This document shows positions 55,019-63,330 of a stretch of DNA of 64,000 nt, piece after piece. The stretch lies in assembly GCA_903869675.1 (NCBI GenBank), contig CAIQAB010000032.1, forward strand, positions 1-64,000, in the 5' to 3' direction. This stretch comes from an uncultured Verrucomicrobiota bacterium (GTDB lineage: Bacteria; Verrucomicrobiota; Verrucomicrobiia; Opitutales; Opitutaceae). Numbering within the stretch: position 1 is the stretch's first letter; each line of letters opens with the position of its first letter. The notes beneath the pieces were generated by a model. That model was not told the origin of the DNA. It searched no databases and was given only the letters and a program-made list of their open reading frames with translations. The translations under genes were made by a program, and so were the position numbers.

Positions 55019-56308
55019 TCAGGATTTGCCCGGGCTGTTAACATCGGCCACCGGCCGCCGGCTCCAGAAATTGGCCAGAATGGAGCCAGAGATATTCATC
55101 CAAGGACTGAAAACGGCCGGAGCGAGACCGACGGTGCCTAGCTTGCCCATGGCCCCAGCAATCCCAGAGGCCATCCCTCCATTTTGCAGACCAACCTCGA
55201 AGGCCACGGAGCGGGAGGAACTCTTGTCCAGCCCTGCTAATCGACTGAGCCAGTAACCTAAAAAATAACCGGCGCCGTTATGGATCACCGAAACGAGAAA
55301 GAGCAGCACCCCTACCTTAAGCAGATTTTCTCTGCCAGCTGCCGTGGTCACAGTCGTGAAGTAGACGATACCAGCCATGGACGCGAGAGGCATCAGGCGA
55401 TCTACCGCCGCGAAGCGCTGCACGACCACATGATAAAGCACACCGAACACCACCGCGCCGATGGCGAAAGCGGACAATTCGACGCCTAATAAAGTGCCTG
55501 CGTCACACCTTAAGGACAACCAAGCCCAGCCACCGGCAGGCAGCGCGAGCAAAGCCACTGCTCCAGCGACTGCCGCCGCGAAGACAGCGCCGCGCTCGCG
55601 CTCCGACGCTCGCTTAAGCCCATCGTGCAAAAGCGCGGCCATGATTGGAACGATCACGATTTTGACGATCTCGACCATCATGTTCATAAATTTCACTTCA
55701 ACCAAAGTGCCGGCCAGCACCTTCATTAATAAAGGGGTCATAAACGGTGCACACAGCGTCGTGACCGCCGTTACCGTTACGGATAACACGAGATTCGAGC
55801 GGGCAATATAAGCCATCACGTTCGACGCCAGACCGCTCGAACAGGACCCGATTAAAATAACCCCGGCGGCGATCTCCGGTGGGAAGTCAAAGAGCCGCGT
55901 GAGCCCGTAGCCGACTAGCGGCATGACCGAGAAATGGCACACGATGCCAACCACTACGCCGCGCGGAGTTTTGAAGACACCGGAGAAATCATGCAGACTC
56001 ATCTGGGTTCCCATGCCGAACATCACCAATTGCACGACCCCGAGCAGTAGCCACTTGTTGCGTAGGTTAAGATTACCCCAATGGGTGAAGGCCGCCGGGT
56101 ATATCATTGCCGCCACGACGGCGGCTAAAATCCAAGCGGTGTATTGGTAACCCTTGAGTGAAGGCAACGCCCCCAGACCGATCGCAAGACCGACTGCTGC
56201 CACAACCGCGCAAGGGGCCCAAGCTGGAGCGCCGAAGATCAAACCCGTGATGAGGCCGACTGCGGCGGCCAACGAAAGGACAAGGCAGAGCCTGCGGAGT
56301 GATTGCAT
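55019..56308 (-). CDS. BASS-family (bile acid:Na+ symporter-like) transporter
   Basis: Inner-membrane protein of 429 residues with roughly ten hydrophobic helices. Family features are the amphipathic LVMFGMGTQMSLHDF segment, the unwound-helix motif ILIGSCSSGLASNVMAYIA and the second crossover ENLLKV to VAFEVGLQNGGMASGIA. BASS proteins import organic acids and keto-acids with Na+. Start chosen at ATG 56308, 4 bp after the racemase-like gene, which keeps the operon packing; an in-frame ATG at 56500 would overlap that gene. It probably imports the acid catabolised by the adjacent enzymes. Substrate unknown. Confidence 0.82.
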   Translation of the reverse strand: MQSLRRLCLVLSLAAAVGLITGLIFGAPAWAPCAVVAAVGLAIGLGALPSLKGYQYTAWILAAVVAAMIYPAAFTHWGNLNLRNKWLLLGVVQLVMFGMGTQMSLHDFSGVFKTPRGVVVGIVCHFSVMPLVGYGLTRLFDFPPEIAAGVILIGSCSSGLASNVMAYIARSNLVLSVTVTAVTTLCAPFMTPLLMKVLAGTLVEVKFMNMMVEIVKIVIVPIMAALLHDGLKRASERERGAVFAAAVAGAVALLALPAGGWAWLSLRCDAGTLLGVELSAFAIGAVVFGVLYHVVVQRFAAVDRLMPLASMAGIVYFTTVTTAAGRENLLKVGVLLFLVSVIHNGAGYFLGYWLSRLAGLDKSSSRSVAFEVGLQNGGMASGIAGAMGKLGTVGLAPAVFSPWMNISGSILANFWSRRPVADVNSPGKS

Positions 56309-56312
56309 TGGA

Positions 56313-56972
56313 TCAAAGAACCGTCGCGAGGTGCGCAATCGCCGTGGGCGGGCTGGCAAAGATCGGCACGCGCCGATCAACCGCGGATAAATTATCCACA
56401 ACGCGGGCCATCGAAGCTTGGGCGAGGAGAATGACGTCCACTTGCCCGGATAGCTCGCGCAGCGCGGCGGTGACCAGCGTATCGTGAGTCGCCGCATCAC
56501 CAGCCATTAGCGCATCGAAAGCACCCGCGACAAGTCGCGCGGTCAGTTCAACGTATTTGCCGGCTATGTTCGCGCGCCGAAGGACAAGATCCGAAGTCGG
56601 GTTCAAAGTAGTCGGCAAAGTCGCTATCACACCGATACGCCGCCCGGAGGAGACCGCCGAGTCTACCATAGGCTGGTCAACACGCAATACGGGCACTGCA
56701 CAAAACGGCGCGGAGGCCTCGACCGCCGGCCCGATAGAGGAGCAAGTAACAAGGATAAAATCGGCGCCGCCTGCCTCGGCGGAGGTGATGTAAGCCTCGA
56801 CACGGCGCGCGATGTCGGCGGTCAGCGCGCCCTTCGCTCCGATCGCGCGCACCAGGCTGTCATCCACGATGTTGAAGGTGTCCACGTGCGGCAGCTGCGC
56901 CTTGCAGAGCTGTTGAAAAACCGGGACCAAGGTCGCGGACGTATGGATCAGAGCGAGGGTTTTACGGGCCAT
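56313..56972 (-). CDS. Asp/Glu racemase superfamily protein with one catalytic Cys
   Basis: 219 residues, cytoplasmic. The first catalytic Cys is present (Cys77 in LVTCSSIGPA). At the second site, where racemases read GCT or similar, the sequence is LAQASM (residues 183-188), with no Cys. Two-Cys racemisation is therefore unlikely. Single-Cys members of the fold act as decarboxylases, isomerases or other enzymes (arylmalonate decarboxylase is an example). Placed 28 bp after the DUF1537 kinase and 4 bp before the transporter; probably an isomerase or decarboxylase step of the same pathway. The function is not established. Confidence 0.75.
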   Translation of the reverse strand: MARKTLALIHTSATLVPVFQQLCKAQLPHVDTFNIVDDSLVRAIGAKGALTADIARRVEAYITSAEAGGADFILVTCSSIGPAVEASAPFCAVPVLRVDQPMVDSAVSSGRRIGVIATLPTTLNPTSDLVLRRANIAGKYVELTARLVAGAFDALMAGDAATHDTLVTAALRELSGQVDVILLAQASMARVVDNLSAVDRRVPIFASPPTAIAHLATVL

Positions 56973-57000
56973 AGATGTGGTATGCTACGTGGTTTGAATC

Positions 57001-58269
57001 CTAAGAACGTCCGGCGGCCTGAGCGAAAAAATCAGACGCCCCAACCTGTCCTCCCTTAAACACAATCTCCACCCCGTCCGCCGGGGAACCGGGCGCGCGG
57101 GCAAGGCAAAGCGGTGCGCCTGGAGCCAGATGCGCGAGCATCTGCAGAGACTCGATACCGAGCGCTCTTCCAGCATAGCTTGAGGTGTCGCCACCAGCCA
57201 CGACGATGCGTTTGATCCCGGTCCGGGCGATGGCTTCGCGGGCAATCCGCCCCAACATTGTGCCAAGTCGGTCGGCAGGCAAAGGTGACTTGGCATGCCC
57301 CAGACTGGTATAGGCGACTACATCGCGGCCCGCTTGCAGCGACTCGACTATCAGTCCGAGTGCCGCAGAAAAATCGGTGCAATCCAAAGAAAGGGCAAAA
57401 CCATCGAAGCCATTTGCACGAGCCCAAGCGATTTGGCCACCGGTCACCGGCGAGCAACTCCCGGAGAGCACCAGCAATGAAGATGCCGCAGGGGCCGCCA
57501 TCGGGTATGGACGGGCGCTAGTTCGCCAATGCGAGGCCAACGCCACCCCGAGTCCCGACGAGCCAACAGAAAACACCGGGCCACCTTCGGAGAGACTGTC
57601 AATCAAAGCTCCGACACGCGACAAGTGGCGGCCATTAAGCCCGTCAAAAAGCACGATTTCATGACCGCCAGTCACCAATTTCTGAAGGATAGCGGAGTTC
57701 TCTTCAAAGGACCGCTCCAAATCAGTGACATCCACCAAGCCAATAGACCTAGCTGTCTGCTTGCCCAGATGAACTCGAAGGTCGGCTTCCATCATCGGAG
57801 TAACGGGGTGCTTGCTCACCGAGGGATGGCGGTCCAAACGATGGATACAACCGTTGCTGCCAATACCGTAGCGCGCGAAAAGGTTTCCGAAGGCACAGTA
57901 ACGCCCAAGCGCAGGCGCAGCCACTAGCAGCGGGACAAACGGCTTTCCAAAAACGGCCGCACCGACGTCAATCGCACGCCCTATGCTGCCGACGGCAGGC
58001 GAAGAATCGAAGGTGGAGCAGACCTTGTAGTGGACGTGGCTTGGGCCAAGCTCGCGTAACGCACCGAAGGCCGGACGCAACACCGACTCCATTGTATCCG
58101 GCGCGAGCGAACGAGTAAGGCCGGCGACTCCGATCGCATCCAGTCCGACGCATTGCGCAGCGGAAGGAGGATCCAGAAAAAGCCGGGTGCGCAGACCAGC
58201 ACGCGCGAGCGATTCGAGCGCGTCTGTGGCACCCGTGAAATCATCGGCGAAGTAAGCGAGGCGCAACAT
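57001..58269 (-). CDS. DUF1537/OtnK-type sugar-acid kinase
   Basis: Four-carbon-acid-sugar kinase family, 422 residues. Substrate-binding N-terminal domain with FADDFTGATD (residues 7-16), KVCSTFDSSP and HRLDRHPSVSKHPVTPMMEADL; nucleotide-binding C-terminal domain with GGDTSSYAGRALG and FKGGQVGASDFF. Known members phosphorylate D-threonate, D-erythronate, 3-oxo-tetronates and 3-oxo-isoapionate. Next to a RuBisCO-like protein, a 3-oxo-isoapionate kinase (OiaK-like) role is the closest precedent. Starts 3 bp after the RLP stop (58273), so the pair is coupled. Confidence 0.85.
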   Translation of the reverse strand: MLRLAYFADDFTGATDALESLARAGLRTRLFLDPPSAAQCVGLDAIGVAGLTRSLAPDTMESVLRPAFGALRELGPSHVHYKVCSTFDSSPAVGSIGRAIDVGAAVFGKPFVPLLVAAPALGRYCAFGNLFARYGIGSNGCIHRLDRHPSVSKHPVTPMMEADLRVHLGKQTARSIGLVDVTDLERSFEENSAILQKLVTGGHEIVLFDGLNGRHLSRVGALIDSLSEGGPVFSVGSSGLGVALASHWRTSARPYPMAAPAASSLLVLSGSCSPVTGGQIAWARANGFDGFALSLDCTDFSAALGLIVESLQAGRDVVAYTSLGHAKSPLPADRLGTMLGRIAREAIARTGIKRIVVAGGDTSSYAGRALGIESLQMLAHLAPGAPLCLARAPGSPADGVEIVFKGGQVGASDFFAQAAGRS

Positions 58270-58272
58270 GAG

Positions 58273-59523
58273 CTAAGACGTGCCCTGGCCGAACTTGGCC
58301 GCCGATTTCGCAAGCTCAGGATACTTCGCAACGGCATCTGCGAAGGAAAGCCCTTCCACCGCCGCCTGCCACCATAGGCGGAGGGAACGCACACCCGCAG
58401 TTGGACCATCAGGATGGGCCTGAATGCCGCCGCCAGCCATGTAGAGTAAATCTTTCGTCCGAGTCCGGCGCCAGGTCTCCGGCGCCTGACCACCCCACTG
58501 ACCGGAGGACACGACCGGAATCAACGGTTTACCCAACGGTTCAGTCGCTAGACACGCTGCGATTGAACGGACAACAGAGTCGTCAGGCTCCCAAAACTTG
58601 TTCGCGATGCCGTTAACGTGCAATTGGTCCACCCCAGCCAAGCGCCAGAATTTCTGGTAGGCGGTAAATTCTATGCCGAGCAACGGGTGCCGATTGAGCA
58701 TGCCCCAACCGTTGCGGTGCCCGTGGATGGGAAGCTGGCCTCGATCACATATGCGCTTTGAGCCGACCAGACCCACGCTGTTCAAACTCAACATGACACA
58801 GGTGCCTCCAGCTGACACCACTTTATCGTAGTGGCGCTGCATTGCGTCGTGCTCATCGCTGATGTTGAAGGCATACATCGCCTTCTTTCCGGTGCGCTGG
58901 GCGTGATCATTGATCACCCGCATGACGGCATCCACTCTCGCCGCGAAAGGCGAGTGCGGTGGATCAGCCATCAGCTCGTCATCCTTTAGAAAATCGATGC
59001 CTGCCTCAACCAGCTCCTTTACCATCAAAGCCGTCTGCTCCGGGGTCAGTCCGATACTGGGCTTGATAATAGTGCCAATCAGCGGGCGATCCATTACGCC
59101 AGTCAAGTGGCGGCACCCATCGATACCAAATGCCGGGCCGCGAAAAGCCCCCGCAAAAGACATAGGCACATCGAAGTCCACCAGCTTTAGTCCGGAAAAT
59201 TGGGCCAGTTCGTAGAGATTGCCTTGGAGGGTGGAGACGAGCGCGGCTAGGTTTGTGCCGAAATTCTCAATAGACCAAGAAACGACGACCTCAGCTCGTC
59301 GATAGAGGGATGCGGGCGCCCGGCCGGTGGGGAGCGAGCACACAGCAACGCTTTCCAATTCAGTGATACTTTCGACGCGCGCGGCGAAGCGCTGCCTGAG
59401 CTCAGCGGTTTCGCCCGGCACGGCGACAAAAGTTCCGGAGGACTGCTCGCCAGCGAGAGTGGCGGCAGCTTTGGCCACCGGAAGGTGGGTCTCAATCAGG
59501 TAAGTGGCGGTGACTCTTTCCAT
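58273..59523 (-). CDS. RuBisCO-like protein (form IV), OiaX/OiaT-type candidate
   Basis: 416 residues, RuBisCO large-subunit fold. The metal-binding core is kept: carbamylation Lys180 with Asp182 and Glu183 in FLKDDE, Lys154 in GTIIKPS, and His in PIHGHRNGW. The second active-site Lys (Lys177 of RuBisCO) is Ser156, so CO2-fixing carboxylase activity is not expected. The loop-6 region is VNGIANKFWEPDD with Lys309. RLPs enolise or decarboxylate phosphorylated keto compounds; paired with a DUF1537 kinase the nearest precedent is 3-oxo-isoapionate-4-phosphate decarboxylase/transcarboxylase. Two bp after the dehydratase gene. Confidence 0.88.
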   Translation of the reverse strand: MERVTATYLIETHLPVAKAAATLAGEQSSGTFVAVPGETAELRQRFAARVESITELESVAVCSLPTGRAPASLYRRAEVVVSWSIENFGTNLAALVSTLQGNLYELAQFSGLKLVDFDVPMSFAGAFRGPAFGIDGCRHLTGVMDRPLIGTIIKPSIGLTPEQTALMVKELVEAGIDFLKDDELMADPPHSPFAARVDAVMRVINDHAQRTGKKAMYAFNISDEHDAMQRHYDKVVSAGGTCVMLSLNSVGLVGSKRICDRGQLPIHGHRNGWGMLNRHPLLGIEFTAYQKFWRLAGVDQLHVNGIANKFWEPDDSVVRSIAACLATEPLGKPLIPVVSSGQWGGQAPETWRRTRTKDLLYMAGGGIQAHPDGPTAGVRSLRLWWQAAVEGLSFADAVAKYPELAKSAAKFGQGTS

Positions 59524-59525
59524 GG

Positions 59526-60638
59526 TCAGACGAGATTGATTTTGGCTAGTGCCTCGGATGTAGGCTCCATACCAGCACCCGGAGCCTCCGGGGCGACATA
59601 TGAGCCGTTTCGAACTAGAGCAGGGTGCTTCATCCAGTCACGCAGCCAAGGGATATATTCGAGCAAACGGCAACCGGCGTGCGCGAAACTGAGATGCTGA
59701 TGAACCTGACACATATCGCCTACATGAGGAACCACGGGCAGACTGTAGCTGTGGGCAAGTTCGGCTACTTGCCACCACTCCGAGACTCCAGCCAGACGGG
59801 TCACGTCCGGTTGAACAAAATGAACAGCCCCAGCATGGATAAAATCACGGAACTGGTGAGCGAGGTAAAGCTGTTCACCTAGTGCGATGGGCGTCTCGAT
59901 GGACTCGGCCAACCGGCGGTGAGCGAGCACATCGTCAAACGTGGTGGGCTCTTCAAACCAAACGACATCGAACTCCGCTAGTCGGCGCCCAAGCCGGATC
60001 GCCTCAGGCAACGTGAATTTGCCATTGGCGTCGGTCATGATGCGGATACTCGGACCAAGTGCTTCGCGAACGGCAGCGAGACGGCGAAGGTCGGTCGAGA
60101 GATCAGGGGAACCTACTTTGATCTTCACCGCGCGGTAGCCCTCGGACTCCACCATACGCCGGCAATCCGCAACCAGCACATCGATCGGCCAATTTAGCCA
60201 ACCGCCATCGGTGTTGTAGGCCTCGACCTTTTTGGCGGCTGAACCGCCGAGAAGTTTCCAGAGCGGCAAACCCGCCGCCTTGGCCTTAAGATCCCACAGT
60301 GCGATGTCGATGGCACCGAGCGCAAGATGAGTGATGCCACTGCGGCCGACCCACTGGACAGGCGAGTGTTTGTGGAGCTTCTCCCAGAGGAAACGCACCT
60401 CGCAGGGATCCTCGCCGAGCAAAAGCGGGCCATAACTGTGGACCGCGCAGTCGACGATAAGCTTGTCCGTCGGGAGGTGCGCGTGCGTGCCAGAGAAGCC
60501 GAAGCCGATGAGTCTAGTATCGGTATGAATGGCGACGCCTGGGGCTCCCCAATGCGAAATAGAGTGGGTGCTGTCGGCGATGCCTCCGCGTGTTACCGGG
60601 GCATGCAAAATGATCGGCACCAGACGGGTGATCTTCAT
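59526..60638 (-). CDS. Enolase-superfamily sugar-acid dehydratase (mandelate racemase type)
   Basis: 370 residues from ATG 60638. Catalytic set: Lys172-Ile-Lys174 (KIK) on strand 2; Mg ligands Asp203, Glu229 and Glu255 (TDANG, FEEP, GEQ); the Asp278-His305 dyad (QPDVTR, PHVGDM). It therefore keeps the KxK and His/Asp bases of the mandelate-racemase subgroup, which dehydrate hexonates and pentonates such as L-rhamnonate, L-fuconate or galactarate. The substrate is not readable. Its ATG overlaps the stop of the GH78 gene (ATGA), indicating translational coupling. Confidence 0.87.
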   Translation of the reverse strand: MKITRLVPIILHAPVTRGGIADSTHSISHWGAPGVAIHTDTRLIGFGFSGTHAHLPTDKLIVDCAVHSYGPLLLGEDPCEVRFLWEKLHKHSPVQWVGRSGITHLALGAIDIALWDLKAKAAGLPLWKLLGGSAAKKVEAYNTDGGWLNWPIDVLVADCRRMVESEGYRAVKIKVGSPDLSTDLRRLAAVREALGPSIRIMTDANGKFTLPEAIRLGRRLAEFDVVWFEEPTTFDDVLAHRRLAESIETPIALGEQLYLAHQFRDFIHAGAVHFVQPDVTRLAGVSEWWQVAELAHSYSLPVVPHVGDMCQVHQHLSFAHAGCRLLEYIPWLRDWMKHPALVRNGSYVAPEAPGAGMEPTSEALAKINLV

Positions 60639-63325
60639 GATGGAACGAGCGTGCTGGAAACCGTGTAAGTGCCGGCCGGCGCCAGGCACACGGCGAAACC
60701 GGCGCCACGCTCCACAATTGCCAAATCATCGGTGCGCGGAATCACATCGGGCGCGCAGGGCAGGTAAACGCGCGCACGAGTGTTTGCCGGGACTGTGAAC
60801 GTCCATTCAAAACGGGAATCACGCCGGCGCCACGCGCTGCGGATCTCGCCGTGCAGCGTGCGGTAATAACCCTGGGCGTGATCCAGACCATCCGCAATGT
60901 AAGGACGCAAGATGAACTGCTGGAATCCAGCGACCTCCGGATCGATTTCGATACCGAGCACATGGCGGAATAACCATTCACCAACTGAACCGAGCGAATA
61001 GTGGTTAAACGAGTTCATATGAGGAACAAAGAAGCCCTCTTCCTTGGTCCAGCCGTTCCACCGCTCCCAAATGGTAGTAGCGCCGTGTTTCACGGGATAC
61101 AGCCAAGAGGGATAATCATCACGCAGAAGTAGCTTATACGCGACGCTCGCATGTCCGGTGAGACTAAGAATCGGATTGAGAAAGCTCACACCGATAAAAC
61201 CGGTGCTGAGGTGCCAGTCGAGCGCGCGGATGTTGTCGACGAGGCGTTCGGCGGCGCGGACGCGAACCTCTTGCGGGAACAGATTGAACGCGAGCGCGAG
61301 AAGGTAGGCGGTCTGCGTTTCGACAGCGAGTTGCCCGTCAGGCAGCAACCACTCCTTTTGGAAGGCGGCACGCACTTTTTCGAACATCAGCTCAAAGCGC
61401 GACGCATCAGCAGAACGGCCGAGCTCGCGAGCAATCTCGGCGAGCTTGGTGCAGTCGTCGGCCCAATAGGCGGTCGCGACTAGATTTTTCATCGGCGAAT
61501 GCGTGCCGAAAGAGGTGTCGCTCGGAATGCAAAGCCAGTCGCCGTAGTTGTTGGCGAGTTGATGGAGACGCAGGCCACCGGGATTGTGCGAGGCGATCCA
61601 CTCCACCCACTTCACCATCGCGCCATAGTGACGCTCCAGGATGCGGCGGTCACCGTAAACCCGCCAGAGGGTGTGCGGGATGATGACACCCGCGTCTGCC
61701 CAGGCCGCGGCGCCGCCGAGATTTCCCAATCCGATGAAGTTTTCGCCCTCACGCAAACGAGGAGCGACATCAGGGAAAATACCCTCGGCCGTCTGCGCGT
61801 CTTCGACGTCGATCATCCACTTCGTAAAGAAGGCGGCGACCTCCATATTGTAGGTCGCGGTGCGCAGGAAAACCTGAGCATCACCCATCCAACCAAGACG
61901 TTCGTCGCGTTGCGGACAATCCGTGGGGACAGAGAGAAAGTTGTCTTTCTGCGACCAAAGGCCGTTCAACCAAAGGCGATTCACTCCCGCGTGCGAACAC
62001 TCGAAATGGCCAGCCGGGGGCGTCGCGGAATGAATGACACAACCCGTGACAACACCGGCGGGCGGAGTGCCAGGGTGGCCAGTGAGTTCGACGAACTGGA
62101 ATCCGTGGAAGGTGAAATGAGGTTGATAAACCTCCTCGGCGTCGCCGCGGGTGACGTAAATGTCGGTGGCCTTGGCGCGACGCAGATTCTCGACATAGAG
62201 CGTGCCGTCGGGGCTGAGGCGTTCTCCGTGGCGGAGGTTTAGCCGCGTGCCGGCCGAAAGGTTGCGCACGCGGATGCGGACGAAGCCGGAGATGTTCTGG
62301 CCAAGATCGTAGATCCAGACACCCGGCGATATTTCGTTACAGGAAACCGGGACGCGCTCTTCGGTGATGGTGACAGGTTCAGCTCGTTGGGCGACAAGAG
62401 GAACAGAGGGGGCAACCACCTCTTTGGCCGCGAGCCAGTCGCGCGAGACGCGTCGGGCGTCATAAATTTCGCCCATCATCATATCCGAACTGAGGATGGG
62501 GCCAGTCGCGCACTGCCACGAACCGTCCGTGCCAAGCGTCAGACGGGATCCGTCGATTAGCTCGACTTCGAGTTGGATGAGCAGGGAGTTTTCCAGCGAA
62601 CCGTAGCGGGCGCGGGTTTCCTGCCAGCCGACGTAGCCCGACCACCAGCCGTCGCCCAGAGTGGCGGAAAGAGTATTGCGACCAGGAGCAAGCAAGGCCG
62701 TGACGTCATAGGTGCGGTATTGGATGCGCTTGTCGTAATCGGTCCACTCGGGCGCGAAGAGGTCGGCGCCTACACGGCTGGAATTGACGGAGAGATCAAC
62801 CAAGCCACGGGCGGTGAAGTAAACCGTAGCGCGAGCAACAGCGGCAGGCAGATCGAAGGCGCGATTAAACACGGCTGGCGTGCCCGGATCAAGGAGCGTG
62901 GGAGCAGTGGCCTCCGGATCTTGGCGGATGATCTCGGGGTCGGCGGCGATCCAGCGGGCGGACCAGTCCGTTGCATCGAGCAGGCCCATGCTCCAGCTGG
63001 CCGACACGGAGACGGCCGAGGCGCCGGTTTCGTCCCAGACCTCGACCGACCAGTGACAGACCTCACGAGAGCGTAGCGGCGTGCCGGCGTAGACGACGTG
63101 CGTCGTCTGGTCGCCGACGACGCGGCCTGAATCCCATCGGTCGAGGCGGCCGGCAGCCAGCTTCGCGGGCGTGCTGGCGACGCGGACGCGGTAGGCGACC
63201 TGCCGCGCGCCGCGTCGCTCGGAGGCGAGTTGCCAACTCAGGCGCGGGGCACGTTCATCCAACCCCAGCGGGTCGACAAGGTATTCACAACGCAGACGCG
63301 AAACCAAGGTGCCCGGGGAGCTCAT
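60635..63325 (-). CDS. Cytoplasmic GH78 alpha-L-rhamnosidase
   Basis: 896 residues without a signal peptide (starts MSSPGTLVSRLRCEYL). N-terminal beta domains, then the (alpha/alpha)6 barrel with SVPTDCPQRDERLGWMGDAQVF, whose DER..W contains the expected catalytic Glu, and WIDVEDAQ/IFPDVAPR-like segments. C-terminal beta domain ends TYTVSSTLVPS. It releases L-rhamnose from oligosaccharides brought in by a transporter, presumably the MFS gene just upstream (5 bp). Overlaps the following dehydratase gene by 4 bp. Confidence 0.93.
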   Translation of the reverse strand: MSSPGTLVSRLRCEYLVDPLGLDERAPRLSWQLASERRGARQVAYRVRVASTPAKLAAGRLDRWDSGRVVGDQTTHVVYAGTPLRSREVCHWSVEVWDETGASAVSVSASWSMGLLDATDWSARWIAADPEIIRQDPEATAPTLLDPGTPAVFNRAFDLPAAVARATVYFTARGLVDLSVNSSRVGADLFAPEWTDYDKRIQYRTYDVTALLAPGRNTLSATLGDGWWSGYVGWQETRARYGSLENSLLIQLEVELIDGSRLTLGTDGSWQCATGPILSSDMMMGEIYDARRVSRDWLAAKEVVAPSVPLVAQRAEPVTITEERVPVSCNEISPGVWIYDLGQNISGFVRIRVRNLSAGTRLNLRHGERLSPDGTLYVENLRRAKATDIYVTRGDAEEVYQPHFTFHGFQFVELTGHPGTPPAGVVTGCVIHSATPPAGHFECSHAGVNRLWLNGLWSQKDNFLSVPTDCPQRDERLGWMGDAQVFLRTATYNMEVAAFFTKWMIDVEDAQTAEGIFPDVAPRLREGENFIGLGNLGGAAAWADAGVIIPHTLWRVYGDRRILERHYGAMVKWVEWIASHNPGGLRLHQLANNYGDWLCIPSDTSFGTHSPMKNLVATAYWADDCTKLAEIARELGRSADASRFELMFEKVRAAFQKEWLLPDGQLAVETQTAYLLALAFNLFPQEVRVRAAERLVDNIRALDWHLSTGFIGVSFLNPILSLTGHASVAYKLLLRDDYPSWLYPVKHGATTIWERWNGWTKEEGFFVPHMNSFNHYSLGSVGEWLFRHVLGIEIDPEVAGFQQFILRPYIADGLDHAQGYYRTLHGEIRSAWRRRDSRFEWTFTVPANTRARVYLPCAPDVIPRTDDLAIVERGAGFAVCLAPAGTYTVSSTLVPS

Positions 63326-63330
63326 CCAAA

